This document shows positions 1-8,162 of a DNA stretch of 64,000 nt, piece after piece (positions within the stretch are counted from its first letter, which is position 1; the number at the start of each line of letters is the position of its first letter). The notes beneath the pieces were generated by a model. That model saw nothing but the letters and a program-made list of their open reading frames with translations. It did not search any database and was not told the DNA's origin. The stretch is from JAJCYL01 sp040222875 (GTDB taxonomy: Bacteria; Bacteroidota; Bacteroidia; Cytophagales; Cyclobacteriaceae). The position numbers and the translations under genes were made by a program. The DNA lies in contig JAVKCG010000009.1 of the NCBI GenBank assembly GCA_040222875.1, positions 248,001-312,000 of the forward strand. The letters are read 5' to 3'.

Positions 1-493
1 CACCAAAAATGCCACCCGCTATTGCTCCTGCACCCACAAAACCAAACAGCCGTTTTGCTTCCCGGGAGTTAAAAACGATGTTGCCAAGGATCCAGAATTG
101 TGAGGTGGTGAGGACGGCGAATATTGCTACCCAGATGTAGAAAAAGTAAAGCACCCATCCCTCCAGATAGTTGAGCCTCAGCAGTACACCAAAAGCAAGC
201 AGCAGCAGGATGGAGGTACGCAGGGTCAGGAGCATTGCCTTTTTCAGGCTTCGCTCAATGACCAGCCGGGAATAGCCAACACTCACAAATCCGGCAAATA
301 CTGCAACCAGGATGTATGCTAAAGGCAATCCTTCAATGCCAAACTTGTTCAGGAAGAGCGCATTGACAGTTGGCTTCACTATCAGTAGCGTACTGATAAT
401 GAGGAATATATTCAACTGCATCAGGAGGGCTTTGTTAAGCTCACCCTCCCTAATGTTGAAAGCAGATTTTAAGAAATTAGTTATGTAAAGCAA
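1..493 (-). CDS. NTP/NDP exchange transporter-like membrane protein, N-terminal part (runs off the window)
   Basis: An open frame enters the window edge and starts, reading leftwards, at a TTG at 493; an in-frame TGA lies two codons upstream, so the true start cannot be far off. The 164 visible residues begin MLYITNFLKSAFNIREGE, followed by four hydrophobic segments separated by short charged loops (for example around SRLVIERSLKKA), and the fragment ends in a glycine/alanine-rich stretch (FGFVGAGAIAGGIFG). That layout recalls the ATP/ADP carrier-like (Npt1/Npt2) transporters of Bacteroidota, many of which carry HEAT or cyclic-nucleotide domains further on, but only the first helices are seen. 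It lies 22 bp after the beta-lactamase-like gene on the same strand, so the two may be co-transcribed. The family call is tentative; the coding call is firmer. Confidence 0.55.
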   Translation of the reverse strand, partial: MLYITNFLKSAFNIREGELNKALLMQLNIFLIISTLLIVKPTVNALFLNKFGIEGLPLAYILVAVFAGFVSVGYSRLVIERSLKKAMLLTLRTSILLLLAFGVLLRLNYLEGWVLYFFYIWVAIFAVLTTSQFWILGNIVFNSREAKRLFGFVGAGAIAGGIFG

Positions 494-515
494 TGTTCAG
501 GCGTCAGCCCCAATC

Positions 516-1415
516 TTAGGACTTTTTCTCACTTTTCAACAAGTCATCTACCACTTTTACCAATTGTTTAAGCGTATTTGAGCCGTCTTCATCTTCCAGG
601 AGGGCTACGAGGATGTAACGGCGGTTTGGTCCCCAAACGAGGATCGAATCGCTATGGAAGTTTCTCCAGGTGCCTGACTTGCGGTACATTTTCGCTTGAG
701 GGGCAAGTTTCTCCACCTCTCCAACAAACTTGTGGTGCAAAGCAGGGTCCACCATTACATCAAGCATCTGCTTTGAGCGCTCCTCACTTACCAACCGGCC
801 ATAAGCCATCAGGTAATAAAACCTGCACACCTGGCTAACCGTGGCAGCATGGCTCAAGCCTAAAATCGGATCAGGGTTCTTTTCACCCGAGGCAGCATAG
901 CGCTTGCCAACCCAAAGGCCACCACCGAAGTCCTCATCATAAAATTCATACTTGGGGTCCGTCAATACCCTTTCAATTTTTTCATAACCCAGGCGGTCAA
1001 TCATGCGAGTAGAGGCGGCATTGTCAGACTTGCTGATCATGATCTTGATGTCATTCAATACCTCATCAGATTCTTGCAGTTCGTCTTTCTCTATTGCATC
1101 CATTGCAGCCAATAAAATGGCGATTTTAGGCAAGCTGGCAGCGTACATCATTACGTTGCTGTTCACCCTGGCAAACCGTACATCATTTGGGTTACGCAAA
1201 TCAACAAGACCCACAGCCATCTTCTTCTGGCTGATCAGTTTCTTCCACTTGGGATTGCTATTGAGCTTGTTTTCAAATTTGGATTGGAATTTCTGGTCAA
1301 CCCTGTTCCTCAGCGGTAACGGGTCGGCATCAGTAATTGGTAGTTGAGGACTTTTTTGAGCCACAACAACCATGGAAACGGCCATGAAGATTACGGCCAG
1401 ATAGTGTTTATGCAT
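516..1415 (-). CDS. Secreted class A beta-lactamase-like serine hydrolase
   Basis: 299 residues with an N-terminal signal peptide ending near VVVAQ. The three signature elements of the penicillin-recognising fold are present and in order: S94-LPK (SxxK, nucleophile and general base), S130-D-N, and K246-S-G on the beta-3 strand. It should act outside the inner membrane on beta-lactam or peptidoglycan-type substrates. The omega-loop glutamate (ExxLN) that class A beta-lactamases use for deacylation is not evident between residues 155 and 195, so it may be a penicillin-binding-like hydrolase and not a real resistance enzyme. Length fits the serine hydrolase family. The nucleotide-carrier-like gene follows 22 bp downstream. 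Confidence 0.8.
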   Translation of the reverse strand: MHKHYLAVIFMAVSMVVVAQKSPQLPITDADPLPLRNRVDQKFQSKFENKLNSNPKWKKLISQKKMAVGLVDLRNPNDVRFARVNSNVMMYAASLPKIAILLAAMDAIEKDELQESDEVLNDIKIMISKSDNAASTRMIDRLGYEKIERVLTDPKYEFYDEDFGGGLWVGKRYAASGEKNPDPILGLSHAATVSQVCRFYYLMAYGRLVSEERSKQMLDVMVDPALHHKFVGEVEKLAPQAKMYRKSGTWRNFHSDSILVWGPNRRYILVALLEDEDGSNTLKQLVKVVDDLLKSEKKS

Positions 1416-1523
1416 TTAGCATTAAGATAGTTAATAGTGTCTTCCCTCCTTTAATGAATTGGAGAAATTGAGCACATAACGATAAATAGTTGGCAAAGTT
1501 GATTTGAGCGCTGCAATTATTTT

Positions 1524-2474
1524 TCAAGCCCCAATCGCAAACAGCGGATCATTTTCAGTAATTGCCAATGAGGTTACCAGATACAGTAAAATTCCATCGC
1601 CTTCAGCAAAATACTCGCTTTTTATTTCACCAAAGAAGTCCCGTATCTCGCCAACTTTTTCTCCCTTAGTAACCTTGTCCTCAAGTTTTTTTAATGGGTA
1701 CCAGCAGCCCTCATTTTGAGCTGTTGCCACTATCATCTTATCCAAATAAGTAACGTCATGCTTTTTGACTTCACCGGCAATTGATCCGAATGACCGCAAT
1801 ACGTTTTTAACAGCGTGGATGTATTGAGCTACTTCTTCTTCACTCCAACGACCACATTGACCAAGCTCCGCTAAAAAGCCAGGTGTGCCAGATGACGCAG
1901 CCCCGCCAATGGAGCCATTCTCAGAAACTGAACCAACGACATAAGGAAAACCCAATAATGCAGAAGCTTTACGGGACTCTTCTGCAAGAGCCTCTCCACC
2001 GACTTTGGAGTAGATAACAAATGGCACCAAAGACTCATGAATGTCTCCACCATGTAAATCAATGTAAAAATCAGCCGCCTGCTGCAGTTGGTTGACAGTG
2101 TAAGCAATCCTTTCACTCACAGTTCCTTTAGCCTTTCCCGGGAATACCCTGTTAAGGTTTTTACCGTCATAAGGGCCATAATACTGCATTCTGGCAAGAA
2201 AAGCGGCTGTATTGACCGGATGTATAATTAGAATTGTGCCACTGACGTCCGTGGGCTCAAGCTCTTTGGCAAGCCTGATAGCCGTTTCGATGCAGGGGTA
2301 TTCTCCGCCATGTACACCTCCGGTAACCAACAATTCTTTGCCAGTCTTTTCGCCGCTAATTAGCGTGAATGGCATTCGAACAGGTGTTCCGATGACATCA
2401 ATGTATCCCGTTGTTTTAGTTCCAGGTTGACAATTGTAGCCCATTGAGTTTAAGGCTGATATTATTTTGGTCAT
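1524..2474 (-). CDS. Succinylglutamate desuccinylase/aspartoacylase family zinc hydrolase (M14 fold)
   Basis: 316 residues without signal peptide, so cytoplasmic. The AstE/AspA zinc site is readable: GGVHGGE puts H55 and E58 as the first two ligands and IDLHGGD puts H141 as the third; NLNRVFPG (106-113) is the usual substrate-binding Asn-Arg element. The C-terminal third has the beta-rich domain typical of these deacylases. Members remove acyl groups from amino acids or related amides; the substrate cannot be told from sequence. It stands alone, 108 bp upstream (on the minus strand) of the beta-lactamase-like gene. Start ATG at 2474 gives a normal N-terminus. Confidence 0.85.
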   Translation of the reverse strand: MTKIISALNSMGYNCQPGTKTTGYIDVIGTPVRMPFTLISGEKTGKELLVTGGVHGGEYPCIETAIRLAKELEPTDVSGTILIIHPVNTAAFLARMQYYGPYDGKNLNRVFPGKAKGTVSERIAYTVNQLQQAADFYIDLHGGDIHESLVPFVIYSKVGGEALAEESRKASALLGFPYVVGSVSENGSIGGAASSGTPGFLAELGQCGRWSEEEVAQYIHAVKNVLRSFGSIAGEVKKHDVTYLDKMIVATAQNEGCWYPLKKLEDKVTKGEKVGEIRDFFGEIKSEYFAEGDGILLYLVTSLAITENDPLFAIGA

Positions 2475-2599
2475 ATGTTTTAGATTTCTATCCAGGCCTA
2501 AACTAATTAAGTCTATTCACCATTCTCAACGCTAAATGATTGATGGTGGTAATAGCGTAATTTCTTTGTTCAAATCATCTTCATGCCTTTTCACATTCG

Positions 2600-2607
2600 T
2601 ATATTTG
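2600..2607 (+). promoter_or_regulatory. Possible Bacteroidota -7 promoter element (TATATTTG)
   Basis: TATATTTG matches the Bacteroidota -7 consensus TAnnTTTG, 20 bp before the ATG of the small CxxC protein. The nearest upstream TTG (2566-2568) is 31 bp away, too far for the usual 17-23 bp, so only half of the promoter is supported. Confidence 0.3.
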
Positions 2608-2627
2608 AAAAATAGATTTTAACCCGC

Positions 2628-2885
2628 ATGGATAAAAGACTTCTTTCGGTTTTACTCAGCATCTCCATTGTGATTTTCTCATCTCTCAGTTCAGTTGCTC
2701 AATGTGCTATGTGCCGATCAACAGTGGTAAACAATGTGAGCAACGGTGAGTCGCTAAGTCTGGCCGAAGGTTTGAATTTTGGTATCATTTATCTTTTTGC
2801 AGCACCGTATTTATTGGTTGGCCTTATTGCGTTTCTGTGGTACAAAAACGCCAAAAAGAATAAAGTCCGAACCGCTCTTCCATAA
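2628..2885 (+). CDS. Small secreted/membrane protein with a CxxC motif, function unknown
   Basis: 85 residues. An N-terminal hydrophobic signal (residues 4-24) runs up to QCAMCRSTV, a CxxC right at the expected cleavage region; a second hydrophobic segment (about 49-70, GIIYLFAAPYLLVGLIAFLW) is followed by a basic tail (KNAKKNK). The likely topology is a CxxC displayed in the periplasm on a small membrane anchor. The pair of cysteines could bind metal or be redox active, but nothing in the sequence decides this. It lies 33 bp upstream of the BNR-repeat gene on the same strand, so they may form a two-gene operon. I do not recognise a named family. Confidence 0.7.
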   Translation: MDKRLLSVLLSISIVIFSSLSSVAQCAMCRSTVVNNVSNGESLSLAEGLNFGIIYLFAAPYLLVGLIAFLWYKNAKKNKVRTALP

Positions 2886-2918
2886 GTCCGTATCAATGTT
2901 GGTTTATCGCTCAAAGTA

Positions 2919-3998
2919 ATGCCCAACAAAATACTACTTGCCACTGCTAAGGGTGTGGTGGTTTATCAACGCTCAAATACCCATTGGAAATTTGAGCAAA
3001 CCCACTTTTTAGGCATGGCAGCTTCACAGGTTTTTATCGACCCAAGAAATGGAGCCTGGTGGGTAAGCCTGGCACACAAACATTGGGGACAAAAGCTTCA
3101 TTATAGTCTTGATGAAGGAACAACATGGAAAGAAGTGGCAACACCGAAGTACCCTGATGGGGCCGAGATCACACCTGGCAAACCCGCTGTGCTTAAATAC
3201 ATTTGGTCAATTGCCAGCGGAGGGGATAACAAACCAGAAAGAATATGGGTTGGCACCGACCCGGGTGGGCTGTTCCTCAGTGAAGATTATGGTAAAAGCT
3301 TTGTGTTGAACCAGCCCTTATGGCAACATCCTTCAAGGCCAGATCATTGGTTTGGAGGTGGCAGGGACAACGCGGGTATTCACTCTATCGCCATTGACCC
3401 CCGGGACAGCGATCATTTTTATATTGGAATAAGCTGTGCAGGTGTATTCGAAACATTCGATAGCGGGGCCTCATGGAATTCTGCCAACGCTGGACTAAAA
3501 GCTGATTACCTTCCGAACCCTAACGGTCAATATGGCCACGACCCTCATGCAATAAGAATTTGTACGTCAAATCCGGATATAATCTGGCAACAAAATCACT
3601 GCGGCATTTTTAGATCAACCGACGCTGGAAAAAATTGGACAGATTTATCAGATAAGAAGCAATTGGCCCATTATGGTTTTGCGCTGGCAATTGATCAGCA
3701 AAACCCCAATGAAGCCTGGGTAATCCCGGCAGTAAGTGATCAAATGAGAGTAGCTCCAAATTTCTCATTAAATGTTTGTCATACATCTGATGGAGGCAAT
3801 TCCTGGCATCAGTTGAACAAGGGTTTGCCTCAGGGCGGCGCCTTCGATATTGTGCTACGTCATGGTCTTGATATTTTCAAAGATGAAATGGTGTTCGGAA
3901 CTAATACTGGCAACCTGTTTTATTCCGCCGATAGGGGGCACTCATGGCAAAGCTTAAACAACTATCTTCCTACGATATTTGCAGTTTCATTTGCCTGA
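2919..3998 (+). CDS. BNR/Asp-box repeat (sialidase/VPS10-type beta-propeller) protein
   Basis: 359 residues, no signal peptide visible. Six Asp-box motifs (SxDxGxxW) are regularly spaced: SLDEGTTW, SEDYGKSF, TFDSGASW, STDAGKNW, TSDGGNSW and SADRGHSW, the hallmark of a beta-propeller such as sialidase/sortilin domains. Most relatives are annotated only as exo-alpha-sialidase or WD40/YVTN/BNR-like proteins; sialidase activity is not implied, because the catalytic arginine triad and nucleophilic tyrosine cannot be assigned. The likely role is substrate binding or hydrolysis in the cytoplasm or after non-classical export. It sits 33 bp behind the small CxxC gene. Confidence 0.75.
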   Translation: MPNKILLATAKGVVVYQRSNTHWKFEQTHFLGMAASQVFIDPRNGAWWVSLAHKHWGQKLHYSLDEGTTWKEVATPKYPDGAEITPGKPAVLKYIWSIASGGDNKPERIWVGTDPGGLFLSEDYGKSFVLNQPLWQHPSRPDHWFGGGRDNAGIHSIAIDPRDSDHFYIGISCAGVFETFDSGASWNSANAGLKADYLPNPNGQYGHDPHAIRICTSNPDIIWQQNHCGIFRSTDAGKNWTDLSDKKQLAHYGFALAIDQQNPNEAWVIPAVSDQMRVAPNFSLNVCHTSDGGNSWHQLNKGLPQGGAFDIVLRHGLDIFKDEMVFGTNTGNLFYSADRGHSWQSLNNYLPTIFAVSFA

Positions 3999-4064
3999 TT
4001 GATTTATGGTTTGGTTCAATGGCGTTATTGGGCGTAATTTGGCCTTCCTAAACTACCTCAAACA

Positions 4065-4736
4065 ATGAACTACCTATCCCGATATTTTATAGTCATTATT
4101 ATGCTGTTTTTTTGGGCCTGCGGTGGCAGCCAAAAGCAAGCAGGGGAGGAAGAATCAGAAGAATTTGCTCAAAACGCAGCAGATACAACACTCTTTGATA
4201 GAGTGGATGAAAGCCAGGTTTTTATTGCAACCACTGAAGTTGATGATTTTGACACCTGGAAACAGGATTTCGATTCAGCTGAGAAAGCCGTTTTTGATTC
4301 TATTTTTAATGATTTGACCATCCATCAGGGTTTTGACAACCCCAATATGGTCGTTTTAACAGGCCATATTAATGATGTTGAGAGCACCCGCACTTTTTTT
4401 AGCGACCGGACATATGAAATGACCTATCTGGATTTGAAATTCAGGGGTAACAATGTTCCTGAAACGGAATATGGTTTGTTTGTGTGGCATGAGGTTGGTG
4501 ATTATGTATCGTGGCTTGAAAAATTTGAGGGCGAGGAAACAGTAAGGGAACAAAACGGGCTCTATTGTATTGGTTTTGGCAGGGAAATGGATAAACCGCA
4601 GATGGTTACCCTATATTTTGCAGTTGATAATGTAGAAGAGGCCACAGCTTATATAAATCCTCAGTTGGCACAGCACATCGAAAGGGCGGGGGTGGAGAAC
4701 AAGCCAGTGATCACTGCTGTAAAGATTCTGAAGTAA
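4065..4736 (+). CDS. Lipoprotein with two dimeric alpha/beta-barrel-like repeats, function unknown
   Basis: 223 residues. The N-terminus has a hydrophobic segment ending in a lipobox with Cys19 (FFWAC), then a Gly/Ser and acid-rich linker, so it is probably an outer-membrane or periplasmic lipoprotein. The body looks like two copies of one unit, about 50-130 and 140-223: each has a VxDFDTWKQDF / VGDYVSWLEKF element, a middle NPNMVVL / KPQMVTL strand and an ending DVESTRTFF / NVEEATAYI helix. This resembles the ferredoxin-like alpha/beta barrel of antibiotic-biosynthesis-monooxygenase-type proteins, though no active site is visible. Its 3' end overlaps the convergent short-chain dehydrogenase gene by 26 bp. 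Confidence 0.7.
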   Translation: MNYLSRYFIVIIMLFFWACGGSQKQAGEEESEEFAQNAADTTLFDRVDESQVFIATTEVDDFDTWKQDFDSAEKAVFDSIFNDLTIHQGFDNPNMVVLTGHINDVESTRTFFSDRTYEMTYLDLKFRGNNVPETEYGLFVWHEVGDYVSWLEKFEGEETVREQNGLYCIGFGREMDKPQMVTLYFAVDNVEEATAYINPQLAQHIERAGVENKPVITAVKILK

Positions 4737-5718
4737 GGCTATCCAGCAACTCTTGTGATTTTTTCCAGAGTAATTCGCCATTATTCCGGTCCAATGCTCT
4801 TGGGTCCGGATTTTTACGGGCTTTCATGTGAAGATACAGACCTGTTTGACCTTCAATAGATTTAGAACAGGCTAAATAAATGACTGGCCATGCGGCCTTT
4901 TTAGGTGCCTGAAAAAATATTCCGAAAACAACTTTCAACAGCGGCTGGGTGAATTTCGGAGCTTCTTTAGCTATGTTGGAGTTTACAGCACCAGGGCAAA
5001 GGGAATGTACCGAATACCTGACCCCTTCTTTATTCAGCTTTCTGGATAATTCTGAAGCAAGGGTATTGAGATGAAGTTTATAATATCCATAGAGTGCTAT
5101 GACCTTTCCCATGGTATACTCTTCATATTTGCCAAAATCATTGAAATTTAAATCCTCACCAGATCGGTGTGATTCGGAAGAAACATATATGATTCGTGGC
5201 AATGTTTCTTCTGAAGTATTAATGAGCTTATTTTCTATCAGGGCATTGACCAAGATAAATTTTGAGAGGTAATTCACCATAAACATCTCATCCAAACCAT
5301 CTGCGTTTTTCCGTGACCCACCAGGCACCATAGCTGCATTGAAAACCAAAATATCAATTGTGGTTCCGTCTGACTTGAGGCGCTCAATAAATGAATGTAT
5401 GGACCCGCGATTGGTGAGGTCAATATTCATCATCTTAAATCTATCCAGCCCGGTTAGTTTTCTTGCCCTTTCACCAGCTTCCGGGATGCCACTTCTACAT
5501 GCCATTATTACTTCTCCGCCTCTTTCTGCCAATTGACATGCAACTGCAAAACCCAATCCTGAATTCGCACCTGTAACAAGGCATGTTTTTCCATCAATCC
5601 GATCATTGGCATGAAGGTCACCGACAGGGTCATTCCTTTTAAAAATATTGACGATTCCGGCGAGGGTTGCAGTAAAGGGATTGGAATATTTGCCCATAGA
5701 ACTATGATTTTCCTTCAT
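4711..5718 (-). CDS. Short-chain dehydrogenase/reductase (retinol-dehydrogenase-like)
   Basis: 335 residues. A Rossmann NAD(P)-binding motif T49-GxxxGxG (TGANSGLG, to residue 56), a NAA element in FNAAMVPGG, a serine strand (IIYVSSESH) and the catalytic YxxxK (YGYYK) are all in the usual order. The C-terminal extension with GAVNSNIAKEAP and a hydrophobic stretch is like the retinol dehydrogenase/WW-oxidoreductase branch. It reduces or oxidises an unknown lipid-like or carbonyl substrate. The first ATG overlaps the end of the upstream hydrolase gene by 17 bp; a second ATG at 5697 would remove the overlap and is an equally good start. The 3' end overlaps the convergent lipoprotein gene. Confidence 0.85.
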   Translation of the reverse strand: MKENHSSMGKYSNPFTATLAGIVNIFKRNDPVGDLHANDRIDGKTCLVTGANSGLGFAVACQLAERGGEVIMACRSGIPEAGERARKLTGLDRFKMMNIDLTNRGSIHSFIERLKSDGTTIDILVFNAAMVPGGSRKNADGLDEMFMVNYLSKFILVNALIENKLINTSEETLPRIIYVSSESHRSGEDLNFNDFGKYEEYTMGKVIALYGYYKLHLNTLASELSRKLNKEGVRYSVHSLCPGAVNSNIAKEAPKFTQPLLKVVFGIFFQAPKKAAWPVIYLACSKSIEGQTGLYLHMKARKNPDPRALDRNNGELLWKKSQELLDSLTSESLQQ

Positions 5719-6358
5719 TAATCAATTCCTCCAGGACATCCGGATCTAAACGATGATCACCATTGTAGATATGGACTTTAGGTTTTAAGGGAAAGGTCTG
5801 TTCTATCAGAGCAAGGTTATCCTGATAATTCTTTTCATTATAATATTGGTCGTTGTCTCCAATCGCCACAATCACTTTACCATCAGCTGGGATAAATGTG
5901 TTATCACTGCCAGGTAACTCTGGCGGGAAGCCACCAGCCCAAAGAACGAGATTATTAAAAGGTATTTTCAAATGAAAGAGCAGCCTCGCTATAGCCGAAA
6001 CACCTTGACTAAAACCAACTAAATTAATGTTGTAGCTGGTCAGGTTTAACGAGGCTAATTCAGTCTCAAAAACTCTTGTAAAGTATGACCTTTGATTTTG
6101 CAAATCAGTTAACCTATCATGCCTTGTCATCCAGGTAGCACCAATCCGTTTTCCGTAAAGGTCGAGATAATGCTTATTCAAGCCCTGTAATACAATTCCA
6201 TAGTGGTTCTGAGATTCGAACCTTTCAAATTTCTTTACAAAATATTCACCTAACTGGCCCTGACCATGACATGCCAGCCACAAGGTTGTTGTGTCGTTAT
6301 CAAGTTTACCAAATGTGTAATAAGGTGCTTCAAAAAGAAAGTCAATGGATTTTTTCAT
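5702..6358 (-). CDS. Alpha/beta hydrolase of the phospholipase/carboxylesterase type
   Basis: 218 residues, cytoplasmic. The strand LWLACHGQGQ supplies the oxyanion-hole region; GFSQG is the nucleophile elbow (Ser near residue 116); GDNDQYY and GDHRL carry the probable acid and the catalytic histidine. Length and motif order match small carboxylesterases. The substrate is unknown. A strong intrinsic terminator of the gene upstream ends right at this ATG (see the terminator entry), which leaves almost no separate leader; expression probably depends on read-through or on a promoter inside the hairpin. The short-chain dehydrogenase gene overlaps its end, so the two are translated as a pair. Confidence 0.8.
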   Translation of the reverse strand: MKKSIDFLFEAPYYTFGKLDNDTTTLWLACHGQGQLGEYFVKKFERFESQNHYGIVLQGLNKHYLDLYGKRIGATWMTRHDRLTDLQNQRSYFTRVFETELASLNLTSYNINLVGFSQGVSAIARLLFHLKIPFNNLVLWAGGFPPELPGSDNTFIPADGKVIVAIGDNDQYYNEKNYQDNLALIEQTFPLKPKVHIYNGDHRLDPDVLEELINEGKS

Positions 6359-6415
6359 AAAAAAACTTCAGCCCTAAAGATTGTATAAAATGCACAATCA
6401 TCAGGGCTGAAGTTT
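6359..6415 (-). terminator. Rho-independent terminator, long hairpin plus T-run
   Basis: On the minus strand a perfect 13-bp stem (6403-6415 pairing with 6363-6375, AAACTTCAGCCCT on the plus strand) with an inner 6-bp helix (GATTGT/ACAATC) is followed by seven T residues (6365-6359) that run into the ATG of the hydrolase gene at 6358. It ends transcription of the 6436-7170 gene. The absence of any gap before the next start codon is unusual. Confidence 0.85.
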
Positions 6416-6435
6416 AAATAAAGTTTTTCGGTGCC

Positions 6436-7170
6436 TCAGCCAGATGCCAATTGCTCATAGTGCTGAATGAGGGAGATCAGCTGATCTTCATTCTCAATAT
6501 TCACATTATTTTTCTTAATGTAATCAGACATATCTTCTTTCCTCTCACCAAAAATCGCCAAATCTTTTTTCTTCAATTTTCTGAGCGGCTTGTATTCGTT
6601 GTTCTCAAAAATGTAATAGAACTCGTCTAATTTAATCCTATTGTTCCTTTCACCTACATCAAGCGCCACGTTATAGTTTGCCTCGATCAGCCGGGACTCC
6701 TTTCTTGAGACAAGCTTTATTTTTTCCCCATTGTGATGGATTTCCCAAAAACCCTTTAAAAGTTCAGGCGATTTGGGCATAACCTTTCGGTTAATGAAAA
6801 CCCGTTGTTTACCGTTGTTAGGATCAACATAGGTAAATGCTTTTAATAAGTCACCCTCCAGGTACTTTACTTCATCTTCATACTCAACAGCAAAAAAGTT
6901 TCCTTTCAAATTGTACCTGGCTTGATAACCTTCGTAAATTTCATCACCTAGCAAGATGAAGTTGGTGGTTACCATGTCTTCCATAAGGAAGTGATCGCCT
7001 TCTGTCTCTGCTGGTTTGAGAGGCAATGTACGCATACCGCCGGCTTGTGGAGTAACAGCCTTTTGTCCAAGGGTTTGTCTTACCCTTAAATTGGTAATAT
7101 CATTATCATTTTGTGCGACCAACGAAATGCTGAATAATGATAATAATGTGAGGGAGTAAATTTTTTTCAT
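6436..7170 (-). CDS. Secreted protein of an unrecognised family (first of three paralogues in the window)
   Basis: About 244 residues from the ATG at 7170 (a TTG at 7176 would add two). A signal peptide ends near SLVAQ. The protein shares a family layout with the two genes at 33.9 and 34.8 kb: an early MRTLPLKPAE element, a middle YNLKGNFFAV strand, then ANYNVALDVGERNNRIK and a KxLKKKDLAIFG tail, ending in a predicted helix. No catalytic motif is obvious and I do not recognise the domain. The shared features suggest a periplasmic or surface structural/binding protein. The gene has its own strong terminator and the 143-bp leader holds no clear promoter match. Confidence 0.7.
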   Translation of the reverse strand: MKKIYSLTLLSLFSISLVAQNDNDITNLRVRQTLGQKAVTPQAGGMRTLPLKPAETEGDHFLMEDMVTTNFILLGDEIYEGYQARYNLKGNFFAVEYEDEVKYLEGDLLKAFTYVDPNNGKQRVFINRKVMPKSPELLKGFWEIHHNGEKIKLVSRKESRLIEANYNVALDVGERNNRIKLDEFYYIFENNEYKPLRKLKKKDLAIFGERKEDMSDYIKKNNVNIENEDQLISLIQHYEQLASG

Positions 7171-7319
7171 GATCAAAATGTTTGGCTTTAACTAACTATC
7201 AATTTAATAACTAATGAATTGAAAACCTGATGGTTAGACTTCATAAAATCATCAGTTGTCTGTAATGTCAGGGATTCATGTAGTCCTATGTTGAAAAACA
7301 ACAAAAGGCAGGTCAATCC

Positions 7320-8147
7320 CTACTTTTTGCCAGCCTTCATGCATATTAACCGATTAGCGAAAATTTCAAAAGCGCTTTCGACATCTGTTATCAATTGTAG
7401 TTTGGGGCTATAGAAGCTATAACCAACTTCAGATAGCATCTTTGCAATGTCTAATGGCTTATAGTTATACCGTCTAATCCAATCGCCATGTAACTCAAGA
7501 AAAATCAACGGGTCATGATCTTTCAGGTATGCTAAACTTCCCTCTACTACGGGGCCCTCATACCCGTCAACATCTATTTTTATTACATCAGGTTCAATCT
7601 TCTCTTGTTCTATAAACTGAGATAAACTGATGAGTTGTGTGTTGATAGCCCCGTTGTTTTGACTGTGATCAGCGATCAAATGGACCCACTCATAATGCAT
7701 ACAAAGCTCTCCTGCATTATGGCCAAAGGCGGTTTGATATGGTTTTATCTTGAGCTCAGGGTTGTACTTTGAATTAAGCTGAAGCACTTTTTGACATTTG
7801 GGAGAAGGCTCAATAGCGTAAGCTGAGCTTTCGGGATTTAAAGAGGTAAAGGCAAGCGAATATATCCCGTAATGTGCCCCAATGTCTATCAGACATTTCT
7901 TACCCTCGACCAATTCTATAAAAACATCCATTTCCGCGATCATATCAGGGTGCTTTTTTGTAAACATCATAAAAGGGTGCCTTGCGGCTTTGTCTATTAT
8001 GAATGTAACGTTTGCCCTTAATTGAAACTCAGTTGAGAAATGACCGGAACCCCGTAATAGATTTCGCCTGAATTCCTGGATGGTAGCTGCAGGGCGGTTC
8101 AATCCCATAAAATGGAAGAACCTTTTGGATAAACTCCTTATTAACAT
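7320..8147 (-). CDS. FkbM family SAM-dependent methyltransferase
   Basis: 275 residues. The Rossmann SAM-binding loop is IDIGAHYGIYSL (motif I), followed by YAIEPSPKC, whose glutamate should bind the ribose hydroxyls, and the family signature IKIDVDGYEGPVVEGS with LIFLELHGDW. FkbM enzymes O-methylate sugars or other small molecules, often in glycan or secondary metabolite pathways; no glycosyltransferases are adjacent, so the acceptor is unknown. The start at 8147 leaves a 45-residue N-terminal helix before the catalytic core. It lies 15 bp behind the AbgT transporter gene and is probably co-transcribed with it. Confidence 0.88.
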   Translation of the reverse strand: MLIRSLSKRFFHFMGLNRPAATIQEFRRNLLRGSGHFSTEFQLRANVTFIIDKAARHPFMMFTKKHPDMIAEMDVFIELVEGKKCLIDIGAHYGIYSLAFTSLNPESSAYAIEPSPKCQKVLQLNSKYNPELKIKPYQTAFGHNAGELCMHYEWVHLIADHSQNNGAINTQLISLSQFIEQEKIEPDVIKIDVDGYEGPVVEGSLAYLKDHDPLIFLELHGDWIRRYNYKPLDIAKMLSEVGYSFYSPKLQLITDVESAFEIFANRLICMKAGKK

Positions 8148-8162
8148 TTCATAACGATGAGC

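Noticed and set aside
578..838. Plus-strand frame opposite the beta-lactamase-like gene
   Set aside because: Antisense shadow of a gene with intact catalytic motifs; cysteine- and proline-rich composition unlike a real protein.
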